NCBI GenBank assembly: GCA_020025275.1
Contig: JAHHSI010000033.1
Coordinates: forward strand, 1 to 22,095
DNA: 22,095 bases
Reading direction: 5' to 3'
DNA from: Oscillospiraceae bacterium
GTDB taxonomy: Bacteria > Bacillota > Clostridia > Oscillospirales > Oscillospiraceae
Under the pieces are notes generated by a model. That model ran no database searches, was not told the DNA's origin, and saw only the letters and a program-made list of their open reading frames with translations. Every line of letters begins with the position of its first letter. The first letter of the stretch is position 1. This document shows positions 20,616-22,095 of this stretch, piece after piece. A program made the translations under genes and the position numbers.

Positions 20616-22095
20616 ATGTCTACGATCATCAACAAGAGACAGTTCCCCAACTATCGCAAGTACACCATGGACCTGGCCGGCCGTCCTCTGACGCTGGAAG
20701 TGGGCAAGCTGGCCGAGCTGGCCAATGCCGCTGTCATGGTCACCTATGGTGAGACCAGCGTGCTGTGCGCTGTCACCGCTTCCGCCCGTCCCCGTGACGG
20801 CATCGACTTCTTCCCTCTCAGTGTCGACTTTGAGGAGAAGATGTACTCCGTGGGCCGCATCCCCGGCAGCTTCAACCGCCGTGAGGGCCGCCCCGGCGAG
20901 AAGGGCATCCTGACCAGCCGTGTCATTGACCGCCCCATCCGCCCCCTGTTCCCCCACGATTTCCGCAATGACGTGTCCGTGATGTGCACCGTCATGAGCG
21001 TGGACCACGACTGCTCCCCCGAGATCTGCGGTCTGATCGGCACTTCCGCCGCTCTGGCCATCTCCGACATTCCCTGGAACGGCCCTGTGGGCGCCGTGAA
21101 GATGGGTCTGGTGGACGGCAATCTGGTCATCAATCCCGACGCCGAGATGCGCAAGATCAGCGATCTGGACGTGACCGTGGTCTCCACCGGCAAGAAGGTG
21201 GTCATGATCGAGGCCGGCGCCAACGAGGTGCCCAACGACGTGATGTTCGAGGCCATCAAGACCGCCCACGAGGAGAACCAGAAGCAGATCGCTCTCATCA
21301 ACCAGATGGTCAGCGAGATCGGCAAAGCGAAGTTTGACTACCCCCACGCCGATTTCGACGAGGAGCTGTTCAACAAGATCGTGGAGGCCACCATGGACGA
21401 GGCCAAGGCCGCCATGGACACCGATGACAAGAACGTCCGTGAGGCCCGCTGGAACCAGCTCATCGAGAAGTGGCATGAGCTGTTCCTGGAGGACTATCCC
21501 GAGATGGATCAGTATCTGGACGAGATCACCTACAAGTTCCAGAAGAAGATCGTGAAGGCTTGGCTGCTGGAAGGCCACCGTGTGGACGGCCGCGCCAAGA
21601 ACGAGATCCGTCCTCTGGCCGCCGAAGTGGGCCTGCTGCCCCGCACCCACGGCTCCGGCCTCTTTACCCGTGGCCAGACGCAGGTGCTCAGCGTCGCTAC
21701 CCTGGATACCCTGTCCGCCAACCAGAAGCTGGACACCATCTGGGAAGAGACCGAAAAGCGCTATATGCACCACTACAACTTCCCCGGCTACTCCGTCGGC
21801 GAGGCCAAGCCCGCCCGCAGCCCCGGACGCCGTGAGATCGGTCACGGTGCGCTGGCCGAGCGTGCACTGCTGCCCGTGATCCCCTCCGTGGAGGAGTTCC
21901 CCTACGCCATCCGTGTGGTCTCCGAGGTCGTCTCCTCCAACGGCTCCACCTCGCAGGGCTCTATCTGCGGCTCCACTCTGGCTCTGATGGACGCCGGTGT
22001 GCCCATCAAGGCTCCTGTGGCCGGCATTTCCTGCGGTCTCATTCAGGACGATGACGGCAGCTTCACCACCTTCATCGACATTCAGGGCGTGGAGG
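20616..22095 (+). CDS. pnp: Polyribonucleotide nucleotidyltransferase (PNPase), 3' part cut by window end
   Basis: Phosphorolytic 3'-5' exoribonuclease of mRNA decay that can also add nucleotides. The 493 residues present begin MSTIINKRQFPNYRKYTMDL behind AAAAGGAG (20599-20606). The first RNase PH domain (about 10-145) includes FEEKMYSVGRIPGSFNRREGRP and SRVIDRPIRPLFP. An all-helical linker follows. The second, catalytic RNase PH domain shows RTHGSGLFTRGQTQ, PGRREIGHGALAERAL and SNGSTSQGSICGSTLALMDAG. The frame is open to the window end; the missing part should hold the rest of the second core domain and the KH and S1 RNA-binding domains. A promoter of its own is not clear, so co-transcription with rpsO is probable. 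The intact catalytic signature suggests a functional gene. Confidence 0.97.
   Translation, partial: MSTIINKRQFPNYRKYTMDLAGRPLTLEVGKLAELANAAVMVTYGETSVLCAVTASARPRDGIDFFPLSVDFEEKMYSVGRIPGSFNRREGRPGEKGILTSRVIDRPIRPLFPHDFRNDVSVMCTVMSVDHDCSPEICGLIGTSAALAISDIPWNGPVGAVKMGLVDGNLVINPDAEMRKISDLDVTVVSTGKKVVMIEAGANEVPNDVMFEAIKTAHEENQKQIALINQMVSEIGKAKFDYPHADFDEELFNKIVEATMDEAKAAMDTDDKNVREARWNQLIEKWHELFLEDYPEMDQYLDEITYKFQKKIVKAWLLEGHRVDGRAKNEIRPLAAEVGLLPRTHGSGLFTRGQTQVLSVATLDTLSANQKLDTIWEETEKRYMHHYNFPGYSVGEAKPARSPGRREIGHGALAERALLPVIPSVEEFPYAIRVVSEVVSSNGSTSQGSICGSTLALMDAGVPIKAPVAGISCGLIQDDDGSFTTFIDIQGVE

Noticed and set aside
1..22095. CRISPR arrays, insertion sequences, phage genes
   Set aside because: No regularly spaced direct repeats outside the coding LRR units, and no transposase, integrase or phage-like protein in any frame.

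Overview
The window looks like core chromosome of a fairly GC-rich anaerobic Firmicute, most likely a Clostridia member of the Oscillospiraceae/Flavonifractor-like gut group. This placement is an inference. It rests on a one-chain pyruvate:ferredoxin oxidoreductase, a T-box-controlled ileS, the short ThiI without rhodanese domain, a YtrA-type GntR/ABC operon, a sortase-type cell-wall anchor, AGGAGG ribosome sites and sigma-A-like promoters. Most genes are housekeeping or common accessory genes, and I do not see a large unknown multi-gene system.

Layout. 1-774: about 700 nt without a convincing gene. At the left edge a perfect TTGACA-17-TATACT promoter with phased A-tracts points out of the window on the minus strand and looks like an rRNA-type promoter. 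775-4296 (minus): nifJ/por, with its own terminator and promoter. 4646-6163 (plus): comM/yifB, divergent from nifJ. 6272-9189 (plus): thiI, cinA and a small three-helix membrane protein, probably one operon. 9230-12397: promoter, isoleucine T-box leader and ileS. 12404-12584: promoter, tRNA-Ala(CGC) and a strong terminator. 13000-14457: an AT-richer, sortase-anchored leucine-rich-repeat surface protein with one cysteine in every 21-residue repeat. 14845-16287: trkH potassium channel subunit, then a bidirectional terminator. 19541 down to 16352 (minus): a GntR regulator, ABC ATPase, ABC permease and a 47-aa lipoprotein gene, behind a promoter with a near-perfect palindromic operator. 19713-19904: a small ferredoxin. 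20025-22095: rpsO and pnp (pnp runs off the right edge), each preceded by a structured leader.

How the parts fit. nifJ and the small ferredoxin belong to low-potential anaerobic electron transfer, though they are 15 kb apart and not co-transcribed. thiI modifies tRNA and supplies thiazole sulfur, ileS charges tRNA-Ile under uncharged-tRNA control, and tRNA-Ala, rpsO and pnp are translation and RNA-turnover genes. The GntR-ABC-lipoprotein operon is a self-regulated envelope transport unit of the YtrA kind. The LRR gene stands out in base composition and lies just behind a tRNA gene, which suggests later acquisition.

The items most worth a second look are the tiny lipoprotein gene closing the ABC operon, the cysteine-ladder LRR protein, the long pnp leader hairpin, the perfect inverted repeat between the tRNA-Ala -10 box and the tRNA, and the rRNA-like outward promoter with the unexplained 600 nt behind it.
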